A stretch of 39,956 nt of DNA from CAYNEL01 sp964396225 (GTDB lineage: Bacteria; Patescibacteriota; Minisyncoccia; Moranbacterales; UBA1568). Under the pieces are notes generated by a model that saw nothing but the letters and a program-made list of their open reading frames with translations, did no database searches and was not told the DNA's origin. Shown here one piece after another: positions 9,430-17,294 of the stretch (the first letter of the stretch is position 1; every line of letters begins with the position of its first letter). The stretch spans positions 1 through 39,956 of the forward strand of contig CAYNEL010000005.1 in the NCBI GenBank assembly GCA_964396225.1. Direction: 5' to 3'. Position numbers and translations under genes: made by a program.

Positions 9430-10992
9430 ATGAGTCACAAGATCCTTTTTTTCATTGCAGGCGCCACTTTCATCGGAGGGGTGGGCTTTTGGTATTTCAC
9501 CTACTTCCAGATCGGGGGAGGGTGGCAAGACCGGACTGCTATCCGACTCGATCAGGCCTCGGGCGACTCCAGAGACCGGCGCTGTGACATCACGGCGTAC
9601 GGGGCGGTGCCGGGGCCCGACCATGACGCCACCCAGGCCATCAACCAGGCGATCAGTGACTGCGCCCGGAGAGGCGGCGGGACGGCGGTCGTCCCCAGGG
9701 GCCAGTGGTTCACGGCCGCGATCCGGCTGGCGAGCCACGTCACGCTCCATCTCGAGGACGGCGCGGAGCTCATATTCGATCCCAACATCCAGAGGTATCT
9801 CCCGGTCGTCTTCACCCGTTTCCAAGGGATGGAACTCTACAATTTTTCGTCTCTCATCTACGGCTTCGAACTCGAGGACGTGGCCATTACCGGACCCGGG
9901 AAATTGATAGGCAACGGAGACGAACGAGCCCAATGGGACGGCAAGGGAAACTTCGGGGCGGCCCGGCAGAAGCTCTATGAGATGGCCGAGACGGGCGTGC
10001 CGGTGGCCGAACGGGTATTCGGTGACCGGATCCCGGGACTCCGTCCGTCCTTCGTCCAGTGCGTGCGCTGCCGGGGCGTACTCTTGGACGGCTTCACCGT
10101 CGAGAACGGGCCGTTCTGGACCATCCACCTCATCTATTCGGAAAACGTCATCGCCCGCCGCCTGACCATCGACACTTGGAGCATCAACACCGATGGCATC
10201 GTCATCGATTCCACGAAAAACGTCCTCATCGAAGACAGCCTGTTCTCGACCGGCGATGACGCCATCGCGATCAAGTCGGGAGTCGACGCGGACGGCCGAC
10301 GGGTGAATATTCCGTCCGAGAATATCGAGATCCGCCGTATCCACGCCACCAAGGGTAACGGCGGCACGTCCATCGGGAGCGAGATGTCGGGCGGCGTCAG
10401 GAACGTCGTAGTGAGGGACAGCCTCTTCGAAAACACCGGGAGTGGATTCCGTATGAAGGCCAATGCCGGGCGAGGCGGATTCTTCCGCGATATCCTCGTG
10501 GAGAACGTCGAGATGAACGATATCCAAAGCAACGCCCTCAATATCGACTTCCAGTACGCCTCAGCCCTCAAGAGCCGCGAGAAATCCGTCACCCTGGTGG
10601 ACAACGTCGTGATCAGAGACATCCGCGGTTCCGGGGTAGGGGAGGCGATGGTCAACATCGACGGCCTTTCCAGTATCGATCTGCGCGGCCTGCGTCTCGA
10701 GTCGCTTCGTTTCGATCAGGTGGAGCTTCCGGTCAGGATCGAGCGTGCCAATGGTGTAGTGCTCAGGGACATCGATTTTTCCGGCACGGCCAACACGGGG
10801 TACGTCATCGAGGAGAGCCGGAACATCAGCGTGGAAAACGGCCGTTGCCAGGACAAGGGGGCCAAATCCTGCGTGCGGATCATCGGCACGAAGACAGACA
10901 ACATCGCCCTCAAGGGGATGCGCTGGACGCCCGGACAGCTCCCAGTGCTCTTCGATCCGGGGGTGTCCCAGCAAGCGGTCACCATCGAATAG
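9430..10992 (+). CDS. Membrane-anchored GH28-type (polygalacturonase-like) beta-helix protein
   Basis: 520 residues. One N-terminal membrane segment (residues 5-26) and a right-handed beta-helix. GH28 landmarks: an entry motif DITAYGAVPGPDHDATQAIN; NTDG at 253-256; GDD at 275-277; KGNGGTSIGSE at 308-318, where the family has GHG; and RMK at 341-343 for RIK. The two Asp sites used in inverting hydrolysis (D255, D276/D277) are present; the His of GHG is replaced by Asn. In known members it cleaves polygalacturonate outside the cell. Here it would sit on the cell surface and might act on a uronate polymer, possibly linked to the cluster at 31-36 kb (inference). No SD site. Confidence 0.8.
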   Translation: MSHKILFFIAGATFIGGVGFWYFTYFQIGGGWQDRTAIRLDQASGDSRDRRCDITAYGAVPGPDHDATQAINQAISDCARRGGGTAVVPRGQWFTAAIRLASHVTLHLEDGAELIFDPNIQRYLPVVFTRFQGMELYNFSSLIYGFELEDVAITGPGKLIGNGDERAQWDGKGNFGAARQKLYEMAETGVPVAERVFGDRIPGLRPSFVQCVRCRGVLLDGFTVENGPFWTIHLIYSENVIARRLTIDTWSINTDGIVIDSTKNVLIEDSLFSTGDDAIAIKSGVDADGRRVNIPSENIEIRRIHATKGNGGTSIGSEMSGGVRNVVVRDSLFENTGSGFRMKANAGRGGFFRDILVENVEMNDIQSNALNIDFQYASALKSREKSVTLVDNVVIRDIRGSGVGEAMVNIDGLSSIDLRGLRLESLRFDQVELPVRIERANGVVLRDIDFSGTANTGYVIEESRNISVENGRCQDKGAKSCVRIIGTKTDNIALKGMRWTPGQLPVLFDPGVSQQAVTIE

Positions 10993-11026
10993 TGTTTTCG
11001 AGGGCGGCGAGTGGTATGGCCTTCTC

Positions 11027-11055
11027 TTGACATACCCCCAGGGGGGTATTATATT
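11027..11055 (+). promoter_or_regulatory. Copper operon promoter with embedded CsoR operator
   Basis: TTGACA (11027-11032) and TATATT (11050-11055), spacer 17. Within the spacer is the perfect inverted repeat ATACCCCC-AG-GGGGGTAT (11032-11049), the form of known CsoR operators. CsoR bound here would block RNA polymerase; copper would release it. Confidence 0.85.
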
Positions 11056-11080
11056 TTGATTGTAGCCACGAAACTTTCAT

Positions 11081-11344
11081 ATGCAGCAATCCAAGAAGAA
11101 ATTGATTCGCAGGCTGAAAATCATCGAGGGCCAAATACGCGGTCTTCAGGAAATGATTGGGAGGGGAAGCTATTGCATTGATGTTATCACCCAGACTTCG
11201 GCGGTGAAGCAGGGGCTGACTGTCATCGAGGACAAGCTGATGGAGGATCACTTGGGGAGTTGTGTGATCGAACAGATGAAGAATGGCAGAGAAGAGAAGG
11301 CCAAAGCTGAAATTCTCAAAGTCTATCAGCTGAAGAGGAAATAA
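11081..11344 (+). CDS. csoR: CsoR-family copper-sensing repressor
   Basis: 87 residues, all-helical DUF156 family. Known members bind Cu(I) and leave DNA. Seen: RRLKIIEGQIRGLQEMI at the start and the copper ligand pattern Cys (in GSYCIDV), then His and Cys in HLGSC (H-x3-C). All three ligands are kept, which favours copper sensing over formaldehyde (FrmR) or nickel/cobalt (RcnR) sensing. It is the first gene of the copper operon, 3 bases from copA, behind a CsoR-type operator, so it most likely represses its own operon. Confidence 0.93.
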   Translation: MQQSKKKLIRRLKIIEGQIRGLQEMIGRGSYCIDVITQTSAVKQGLTVIEDKLMEDHLGSCVIEQMKNGREEKAKAEILKVYQLKRK

Positions 11345-11347
11345 CCT

Positions 11348-13645
11348 ATGCACCATACAGCGACATACAAAGTGAAAGGAATGCATTGTGCATCCTGCTC
11401 ATCGGTCATCGAAAAGACATTCAAGAAAGTCGCAGGGGTAGAGTCGGCGGAAGTGAACTATGGCACAGAAAAGGCCAAGGTATCGTTTGATCCGTCAAAA
11501 ACAAGTCCGCACGATCTCTCGAAACATATTGAGCCACTCGGCTACTCTCTGGAGATTCCGCAATCGGCCGAAGAGATGGGTATGAGCGAAAGTGAGCATG
11601 CGGCTCACCTCGGACTTAACCAATCAAAAAAGGAGAAGCTCGCAGAAGTTGCTGATATGCGGACGAAAGTGCTCTCGGCTATTCCGCTTGCCATCATTGC
11701 TGCTTTTATCATGGGGTGGGATATCCTTGCCCAGTACGGAATCGTGGCAGAAATGGGATACATGATTAAGGAATTTTTCCATCACCTACTTCCTCTTCTT
11801 GCGACTTACGTTCTTTTTGTGGTCGGCAAACCCTACCTGCTCGGATTTTACAGATTCCTTCGCTACGGCAAGGCGAACATGGACACGCTGATCGGCATCG
11901 GAACCGTTGCCGCTTTTCTATACAGCTTCGCCATCACTGCTTTTGAGGAGGTGCTAAAACCTTTTATAAATGTTGAGTATCAATACTATGATGTGACGAT
12001 TGTGGTCATCACGTTCATTGCCCTCGGTAAATATTTGGAAGCTCGTTCAAAGATAAAAACGGGCGATGCGATTGAAAAACTGCTCAATCTCCAAGCCAAG
12101 ACCGCATTTGTGATTCGTGCCGGCAAGGAAGTCGAGATTTCGGTAAACGATGTCAAGCATGGTGACCTGGTCCTCATCAAACCCGGAGCAAAGATTCCGG
12201 TGGATGGCGTAATAACTGAAGGATCATCCTTTATCGACGAGTCTATGGTTACCGGCGAGCCGATGCCGGCGCAAAAAAAGATCGGTGACTCTGTTGTAGC
12301 CGGTACAATCAACACCAGCGGATCATTTACTTTCAAAGCTACGAAAATCGGATCGGAAACTTTGCTCGCCCAGATCATCAAAATGGTCGAAGACGCTCAA
12401 GGAAGCAAAGCCCCGATTCAAGCACTGGCAGACAAAATCTCAGCTGTTTTTGTGCCCATCGTTCTTGTTATTGCTTTCCTTGCGCTAGGAACTTGGCTCA
12501 TTGTCGGATCGCAGTATTTAGGATTCTCTCAGGCTCTCTCATTTGGTCTTGTCTCATTTGTGGGTATCCTCGTTATTGCCTGTCCGTGCGCCCTCGGACT
12601 GGCCACACCGACCGCTATCATCGTTGGTGTGGGTAAGGGGGCTAAGGAAGGCATTCTCATCAAAGACGCCGCAACCCTTGAGAAGCTTCACAAGGTCAAT
12701 ACAGTGGTGGTTGATAAGACGGGTACGATCACCAAAGGCAAGCCGACGTTAGTGAACGTCCAGAATCTTTCTAATCTAAATGATAACGAGCTAGTATCCG
12801 TAATTGCTTCGCTCGAGAAAAAGTCCGAGCATCCGATTGCACATGCGATTGTGAGTTATGCTGAGGGGGAAAATATCCCTTTTGTAGAGACTTCTGGATT
12901 TGAGGGTATACAAGGCAAGGGCTTAAAGGGATCAATCAAGGGCGTCGAGTATTTTGTCGGCAACACAAAGCTTGTGAGCGACCTCAAACTTTCTTTTGAT
13001 GTTGGCAAGCTCGATGAGTTTACTTCTCAAGGCAAGACTCCGGTCATTCTCGCTACCAAAGATAAGGTACTCGGCTTTGTGATGGTAGCTGACGAAATAA
13101 AGCAGGAGTCAAGGCAAGTCGTTGCCGACTTACATAAACTTGGGATCAAAGTGGTCATGCTGACCGGCGACGACGAAAAAACCGCAAAGTACATCGCCTC
13201 TTTGGTGGGGATTGATAATGTGGTCGCTCATGTCCTGCCGCAGGACAAACTCGAAAAAATACAGGCAATCCAGTCGCAAGGGGCAGTTGTGGCGATGGCC
13301 GGTGATGGAGTGAATGACGCCCCAGCACTCGCTCAGGCGGATGTCGGTATCGCCATGGGGACCGGTACGGATGTGGCCATTGAGTCAGCCGGTATCACGC
13401 TTCTTGGCGGCGATATTTCAAAGCTGGTGAAAGCCATCAAGCTTTCAAAAATAACCATGAGAGGCATCAAACAAAACCTGTTCTGGGCTTTCATCTATAA
13501 CATTGTGGGTATACCGCTTGCGGCGGGAGTCTTTTATCCGATTTTTGGCTGGCTCCTCAACCCGGTCTTTGCCGGGTTCGCTATGGCGATGTCATCGGTG
13601 TCAGTGGTGTCGAACTCACTGAGAATTAAAGCCAAAAAAATATAA
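11348..13645 (+). CDS. copA: Cu(I)-exporting P1B-type ATPase CopA
   Basis: 765 residues. Seen: one N-terminal HMA domain with C14-x2-C17 (GMHCASC); membrane helices; the actuator TGE motif (MVTGEPMP); the copper-site CPC at 412-414 (CPCALGLATPTA); the phosphorylation site D456 (DKTGTITKG); the SEHPIAHAI nucleotide-site motif; and the hinge GDGVNDAPALAQADVG. CPC plus HP identifies a Cu+-type P1B ATPase. It pumps copper out of the cytoplasm. It is preceded by csoR and followed 2 bases later by the HMA-SafE fusion. Start CCTATG, 3 bases after csoR. Confidence 0.97.
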   Translation: MHHTATYKVKGMHCASCSSVIEKTFKKVAGVESAEVNYGTEKAKVSFDPSKTSPHDLSKHIEPLGYSLEIPQSAEEMGMSESEHAAHLGLNQSKKEKLAEVADMRTKVLSAIPLAIIAAFIMGWDILAQYGIVAEMGYMIKEFFHHLLPLLATYVLFVVGKPYLLGFYRFLRYGKANMDTLIGIGTVAAFLYSFAITAFEEVLKPFINVEYQYYDVTIVVITFIALGKYLEARSKIKTGDAIEKLLNLQAKTAFVIRAGKEVEISVNDVKHGDLVLIKPGAKIPVDGVITEGSSFIDESMVTGEPMPAQKKIGDSVVAGTINTSGSFTFKATKIGSETLLAQIIKMVEDAQGSKAPIQALADKISAVFVPIVLVIAFLALGTWLIVGSQYLGFSQALSFGLVSFVGILVIACPCALGLATPTAIIVGVGKGAKEGILIKDAATLEKLHKVNTVVVDKTGTITKGKPTLVNVQNLSNLNDNELVSVIASLEKKSEHPIAHAIVSYAEGENIPFVETSGFEGIQGKGLKGSIKGVEYFVGNTKLVSDLKLSFDVGKLDEFTSQGKTPVILATKDKVLGFVMVADEIKQESRQVVADLHKLGIKVVMLTGDDEKTAKYIASLVGIDNVVAHVLPQDKLEKIQAIQSQGAVVAMAGDGVNDAPALAQADVGIAMGTGTDVAIESAGITLLGGDISKLVKAIKLSKITMRGIKQNLFWAFIYNIVGIPLAAGVFYPIFGWLLNPVFAGFAMAMSSVSVVSNSLRIKAKKI

Positions 13646-13647
13646 CC

Positions 13648-14655
13648 ATGAATACACATACATTCCATGTTTCCGGCACTCACTGCGCTTCATGCAAAAT
13701 CTTCATTGAAGATACTTTGAATGAACAGATCGGTATCGAGCGTGTAAGCGTCGATCTTAAAAATGAGACAGTATCCTTTGATACTACTCTCGATGAGAGC
13801 CAGCATAAACTTGCGGAGATGCTGACGGAAAAAATAAAGCACAACGGATACTCTCTTTCGGTCGAGAAAAAGATAAAGGAGAGAAACAATCAGGGAGTTA
13901 TCTGGCGAGCACTGCCGATCGGGCTTGGGTTTCTGATCCTGTTTTTCTTACTGCAAAAGTCCGGAATTCTTAATCTCGGACTCGGCGGAGAGATTTCGCT
14001 TGTCACGAGCTTTATCATTGGTCTCATTGCATCGGTATCATCGTGTCTCGCAATAGTCGGTGGCTTGGTTTTGTCGCTTTCGGCCAAAATATCACAGGAC
14101 AATGTAAGCGATACAAAAACGTTTACGCTATTTCATATAGGCAGACTTATCAGCTTTGCGGTGTTGGGCGGTGTGCTTGGGGCAATCGGCAGTGCGATCG
14201 GTATCAATTTTACATTTACGGCGATACTGGGCATCCTGGCATCTGCCATAATGTTATTTCTAGGTCTCAATTTGGTCGGAATTTTTGAAAAAAACAAAAT
14301 TACATTGCCATCCGGTATATTTAACTTTTTCAGGAGAATTGAGCATAAAACGTTTACCCCGCTGGTTCTCGGTTTTGCCACGTTCTTCCTTCCATGTGGC
14401 TTTACGCAATCAATGCAGGTTCAGGCATTAAGTAGCGGATCATTCATGTCCGGACTTGTTATCATGCTCGCATTCGCTTTGGGAACATTGCCGATGCTTC
14501 TGCTTCTTTCATTTGGTTCTGCTTCATTCGCTCACGGAAAGCACGCCCCTTTATTTTTTAAATCAGCAGGAATAGTCGTCATCGGCCTCGGACTGTTCGC
14601 ACTTCTCGCCGGACTTGCCGGACTTGGGATCATCAATCCGCTATTTAACATATAA
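13648..14655 (+). CDS. HMA domain fused to SafE/DsbD-type membrane protein
   Basis: 335 residues. An N-terminal heavy-metal domain with C13-x2-C16 (GTHCASC) is joined to about six membrane helices of the sulfite exporter TauE/SafE (UreH/DsbD-like) family. Two membrane cysteine sites are visible: SVSSCLAIVGG and FLPCGFTQSMQVQAL, the latter with Met residues suited to Cu(I). Such fusions occur next to CopA in copper operons and are thought to move copper or electrons across the membrane; the exact reaction is unknown. Between copA and the cupredoxin gene, it completes a membrane copper module. The last codons contain TATAAT, which may drive the next gene. Confidence 0.85.
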   Translation: MNTHTFHVSGTHCASCKIFIEDTLNEQIGIERVSVDLKNETVSFDTTLDESQHKLAEMLTEKIKHNGYSLSVEKKIKERNNQGVIWRALPIGLGFLILFFLLQKSGILNLGLGGEISLVTSFIIGLIASVSSCLAIVGGLVLSLSAKISQDNVSDTKTFTLFHIGRLISFAVLGGVLGAIGSAIGINFTFTAILGILASAIMLFLGLNLVGIFEKNKITLPSGIFNFFRRIEHKTFTPLVLGFATFFLPCGFTQSMQVQALSSGSFMSGLVIMLAFALGTLPMLLLLSFGSASFAHGKHAPLFFKSAGIVVIGLGLFALLAGLAGLGIINPLFNI

Positions 14656-14656
14656 T
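14651..14656 (+). promoter_or_regulatory. Internal -10 element before the cupredoxin gene
   Basis: TATAAT overlapping the stop of the SafE fusion gene and ending 6 bases before the ATG at 14663. If used, it would give a nearly leaderless mRNA. Confidence 0.45.
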
Positions 14657-14662
14657 GTATCT

Positions 14663-15058
14663 ATGAATAAAACTGCTTCAATTATCATTGCGATCGCGCT
14701 CGTTGTTGGTATAGGTATCGTGCTTCTCGGTCAGTCAAAGAACAACTCAGGCGCAGGTGGAACAAGTTCGGCACAAAACGTTGAAATGAGGGACGGAGTT
14801 CAGTATGTCACCATAAACGCCCGGGGCGGATACTCGCCCAAGGCATCTACCGCTCAGGCAAACGTGCCGACGAAATTGATTGTGAAAACAAACGGCACTT
14901 ACGATTGCTCGGCGGCACTGGTTATCAGGTCAATCGGCTATCAGAAAATTTTACCGAATACCGGAGAAGAAATTATAGACTTGGGTACTCCACAGGCCGG
15001 AACCCTGCAGGGACTCTGCAGTATGGGAATGTACAATTTTGCGGTTAACTTTAATTAA
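14663..15058 (+). CDS. Cupredoxin-like copper-binding protein
   Basis: 131 residues. One N-terminal membrane anchor or uncleaved signal (residues 5-22), a Ser/Gly linker, and a small beta-barrel like the EfeO-type cupredoxin domain: GYSPKASTAQANVPTKLIV, then TYDCSAALVIRSIGY, then LCSMGMYNF. Probable copper ligands are the Cys of YDCS and the Cys and Met residues of CSMGM. It would hold copper outside the membrane after export by CopA or the SafE fusion. Start 14663 is preferred to an upstream in-frame start because it begins right at the signal segment. Confidence 0.8.
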   Translation: MNKTASIIIAIALVVGIGIVLLGQSKNNSGAGGTSSAQNVEMRDGVQYVTINARGGYSPKASTAQANVPTKLIVKTNGTYDCSAALVIRSIGYQKILPNTGEEIIDLGTPQAGTLQGLCSMGMYNFAVNFN

Positions 15059-15063
15059 CCGGT

Positions 15064-15201
15064 TTATTTCGCTCTTTCCATCCACTTCATTGCCTCATCG
15101 GTGAAAGGCTCCTCTCCCCGGAGCATTTTGACGGCTGCCTCCATTTCGTAGGAGTGCCAGCCGTTTAAAATAACGGTTCTAAGTCCTCGCACAGCTCGGA
15201 G
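15064..15201 (-). pseudogene. C-terminal gene remnant at the right edge of the copper island
   Basis: On the minus strand an open frame of 45 codons ends at a TAA (15066-15064) and encodes a protein-like tail containing NGWHSYEMEAAVKMLRGEEP and then FTDEAMKWMERAK. It has no plausible start and is cut by a stop at 15204-15202. The even, charged and amphipathic composition suggests the 3' end of a lost gene. The family is not recognised. Alternatively it is chance. Confidence 0.4.
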
Positions 15202-15210
15202 CTAAGACAA

Positions 15211-15236
15211 AAGAGGCTAAGATACGCCTCTTTTTC
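15211..15236 (+). terminator. Terminator of the copper operon
   Basis: AAGAGGC/GCCTCTT stem (15211-15217 with 15226-15232) followed by TTTCTATT. Confidence 0.85.
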
Positions 15237-15255
15237 TATTACTCTCGCCAAGAGC

Positions 15256-15264
15256 TGTTACAAT
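15256..15264 (+). promoter_or_regulatory. Extended -10 giving a leaderless start
   Basis: TGTTACAAT ends 6 bases before the ATG at 15271, so the transcript would begin at or next to the start codon. Confidence 0.6.
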
Positions 15265-15270
15265 GGAGCT

Positions 15271-15570
15271 ATGACCAGCCATCCCTACTCGCATGCCTTG
15301 GCGGCTGCAGCCTATATCTTGCTTGTGGTGTCTTTTATGCGGTACACCGCCGGCGGCAAACCGGATGACAATTTTTTTATGCCTTTGGCGGCACTGTCTT
15401 TGCTGACCCTGTCCGCCGCGGTGATGGGCTACCTCTTCTTTTACCAGCCACTCAGGCTCTACTTCAGCGACAAGAAAGAGGAGGCGGCCAAGTTTTTCGG
15501 CAAGACGGTGGCGGCTTTCGCCGTCATCACGCTGGCACTTCTCCTGCTTGCCGCCATCAAGACCAAATAA
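15271..15570 (+). CDS. Small membrane protein with three helices
   Basis: 99 residues, not recognised. Three hydrophobic segments: about residues 7-23 (ALAAAAYILLVVSFM), 36-56 (PLAALSLLTLSAAVMGYLFFY) and 76-95 (TVAAFAVITLALLLLAAI). A charged loop (SDKKEEAAKF) lies between the second and third. It stands alone with its own -10 element and a terminator, and its base composition returns to the GC-rich norm of the genome after the copper island. The function is unknown. Confidence 0.75.
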   Translation: MTSHPYSHALAAAAYILLVVSFMRYTAGGKPDDNFFMPLAALSLLTLSAAVMGYLFFYQPLRLYFSDKKEEAAKFFGKTVAAFAVITLALLLLAAIKTK

Positions 15571-15595
15571 TGTCTTGATAAAAGGCTATCAGCCC

Positions 15596-15635
15596 CGAAG
15601 CCGCAGGGTAACCACCCAGCGGCTTCGTTTCTTTT
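15596..15635 (+). terminator. Terminator of the 15271 gene
   Basis: CGAAGCCGC/GCGGCTTCG outer stem (15596-15604 with 15619-15627), inner GGG/CCC, then TTTCTTTTT. Confidence 0.85.
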
Positions 15636-15664
15636 TATACCCCTACCCATTCCAATTTTTGCGG

Positions 15665-15692
15665 TTGACACAGGGTATCGGTGTGGTATTTT
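15665..15692 (+). promoter_or_regulatory. Distal promoter of the DedA gene
   Basis: TTGACA (15665-15670) and TGG-TATTTT (-10 at 15687-15692), spacer 16. Confidence 0.5.
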
Positions 15693-15728
15693 GATTTTTC
15701 GGCTGAGGTGCCTCGGAGGGAGGTGCTC

Positions 15729-15737
15729 TGGTATACT
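15729..15737 (+). promoter_or_regulatory. Proximal extended -10 of the DedA gene
   Basis: TGGTATACT, 26 bases before the ATG at 15764. Confidence 0.65.
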
Positions 15738-15763
15738 GCCTATTGCGTGTCGCTAAAAACACT

Positions 15764-16471
15764 ATGCCGATCATCGATTTCATCCTGCACATCGACCAGT
15801 ATCTGGAAGCCATCATCACCCTCTTTGGGGCGTGGACGTACGTCATCCTGTTCGCCATCATCTTTGCTGAGACGGGTCTCGTGGTGACGCCTTTTCTCCC
15901 CGGCGACTCACTCCTCTTCGCCGTCGGGACGTTCGCCGGAAGCGGCTTCCTCGACATCTGGATCGTCTACGTCGTCATGCTCGTGGCCGCCGTGTTGGGG
16001 GACACGGTGAACTACTGGGCGGGATACCTCATCGGTCCCCGGGTGTTCGCCAGCGAGAACGCGCGTTTCTTCAAGAAAGAATACCTCGACAAGACTCAGG
16101 CCTTCTACGAGAAGTACGGCGGCAAGACGATCATCATCGCCCGCTTCGTCCCCATCGTCCGGACCTTCGCTCCGTTCGTGGCCGGCATCGGCAAGATGCG
16201 TTACAACACGTTTCTCCTGTACAACGTCGTCGGCGCCTTCGTCTGGGTGACCTCCCTCACCTTCGCCGGCTATTATTTCGGCGGTTTACCCTTCGTCAAG
16301 GCCAATTTCGAATACGTGGTGATGGGCATCATCCTGCTCTCCCTTCTCCCCATGGTGGTCGAATACCTCCGCGCCCGCTTCGGCTCCCGGCCCACCGTGG
16401 CGCCCGTCCGGAAGGCCGCGACCTACGAGGAAATCGAGGAAGTCTTCAAGAAACAGCGTCTGGACAGCTAG
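15764..16471 (+). CDS. DedA family membrane protein
   Basis: 235 residues, typical length. DedA proteins are flippase-like transporters, some moving undecaprenyl phosphate across the membrane. Seen: FLPGDSLLFAVGTFAG near the N-terminus with its conserved acidic residue, GDTVNYWAGYLIG, the arginine motif RFVPIVRTFAPFVAG with two conserved Arg, and several membrane helices. The start at ATG 15764 is preferred to an upstream TTG because the conserved region begins soon after it and the -10 sits at the usual distance. A soluble charged tail (EEIEEVFKKQRLDS) follows the last helix. Confidence 0.93.
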   Translation: MPIIDFILHIDQYLEAIITLFGAWTYVILFAIIFAETGLVVTPFLPGDSLLFAVGTFAGSGFLDIWIVYVVMLVAAVLGDTVNYWAGYLIGPRVFASENARFFKKEYLDKTQAFYEKYGGKTIIIARFVPIVRTFAPFVAGIGKMRYNTFLLYNVVGAFVWVTSLTFAGYYFGGLPFVKANFEYVVMGIILLSLLPMVVEYLRARFGSRPTVAPVRKAATYEEIEEVFKKQRLDS

Positions 16472-16516
16472 AAGGTTGGTCTATAGCCGGCATCAGAAGC
16501 CCTTCCCGGCATCATT

Positions 16517-16753
16517 ATGGGCAAATCCACAATCACTGGGCGTATCAACGCGCGGGCACTCGAACTGCTGGAACGATATCCGGCAGGGCTACGCTGGTCG
16601 GAGCTTTTGGAAAAAATCAAGCAGTCCGATCCGGGTTTCCATCCGAAGACGGTCAACGGATGCGTCTGGAAGCTGGTCGAGAAATTCCCTGACCGGGTGT
16701 ATAAACCGTCCAGAGGGGTGTTCCGCTTGACCAGGTATAGGGACCGTCCATAG
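16517..16753 (+). CDS. Small winged-helix-like protein
   Basis: 78 residues. The pattern of three helices (ARALELLERYP, RWSELLEKIKQ, KTVNGCVWKLVEKFP) followed by a wing (DRVYKPSRGVFRLTRY) fits a winged-helix DNA-binding fold, like the N-terminal domain of Mrr-type proteins. It is basic, as expected for DNA binding. No partner domain is present. Start at ATG 16517; no SD site. Its target is unknown. Confidence 0.65.
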   Translation: MGKSTITGRINARALELLERYPAGLRWSELLEKIKQSDPGFHPKTVNGCVWKLVEKFPDRVYKPSRGVFRLTRYRDRP

Positions 16754-16826
16754 GAAGAGGAGCGTGTCTGATGAGGTGTGCGATGGGGTTTCCGTATGAT
16801 GTTCGTATTATTTTTTCAACAACCCT

Positions 16827-17201
16827 ATGCCGAAGTACGTCGACGGATTCGTCCTGCCCGTGGCCAAGAAGAATCTGGCCGCCTACCACAAAATGGCGCG
16901 GGAGGCCGGCAAGACCTGGAAGCGGTACGGCGCGCTTGATTACTTCGAGTGTGTCGGGGACGACCTCAAGCCGAAGATGCCCGGCGCGAAACTGAGGACC
17001 TTCCCCGTCCTCGCCAAGGCCAAGCCGGGCGAGACGGTCATTTTCGCCTTCATCATCTACCGGTCGCGCCAGCACCGCGACCAGGTGAACAAGCGCATCA
17101 CCGCGGAATTCATGAGTGATCCGAAAAACAAGGAAGTAGCTATGCCGTTTGACGTGCGGCGGATGGCGTACGGCGGATTCACCGCCATCGTGGAGGCGTA
17201 G
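16827..17201 (+). CDS. DUF1428 family protein
   Basis: 124 residues. The whole length matches DUF1428: YVDGFVLPVAKKNLAAYHKMA at the start, GALDYFECVGDD, KPGETVIFAFIIYRSRQHRD in the middle and MPFDVRRMAYGGFTAIV at the end. The family has a dimeric alpha/beta barrel fold (ferredoxin-like) and unknown function. Start context CCCTATG without SD; -10-like TATTAT at 16806-16811. Confidence 0.92.
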   Translation: MPKYVDGFVLPVAKKNLAAYHKMAREAGKTWKRYGALDYFECVGDDLKPKMPGAKLRTFPVLAKAKPGETVIFAFIIYRSRQHRDQVNKRITAEFMSDPKNKEVAMPFDVRRMAYGGFTAIVEA

Positions 17202-17264
17202 TGAGGCTTGGGATTTCCAATCTCGAGAGGGGAAAGCCGGTGCGGAAATGGGAGGCGCACCCCG

Positions 17265-17273
17265 TGGTATGAT
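17265..17273 (+). promoter_or_regulatory. Extended -10 of the PAS-sigma gene
   Basis: TGGTATGAT, 21 bases before the ATG at 17295. Confidence 0.65.
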
Positions 17274-17294
17274 GAAGACCACTGAAACGCCCCT

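Larger units (their letters stand above)
11020..15240. other. AT-richer copper-handling island
   Basis: From csoR to the terminator at 15235 the DNA is visibly richer in A and T at third codon positions than the strongly GC-biased genes on both sides. The four genes run on one strand with gaps of 2-7 bases and are all copper-related. The right edge holds a gene remnant on the other strand. This fits horizontal acquisition as one block. Confidence 0.7.

Noticed and set aside
9358..10527. 389-codon minus-strand frame
   Set aside because: Shadow of the GH28-like gene and overlaps its promoter.
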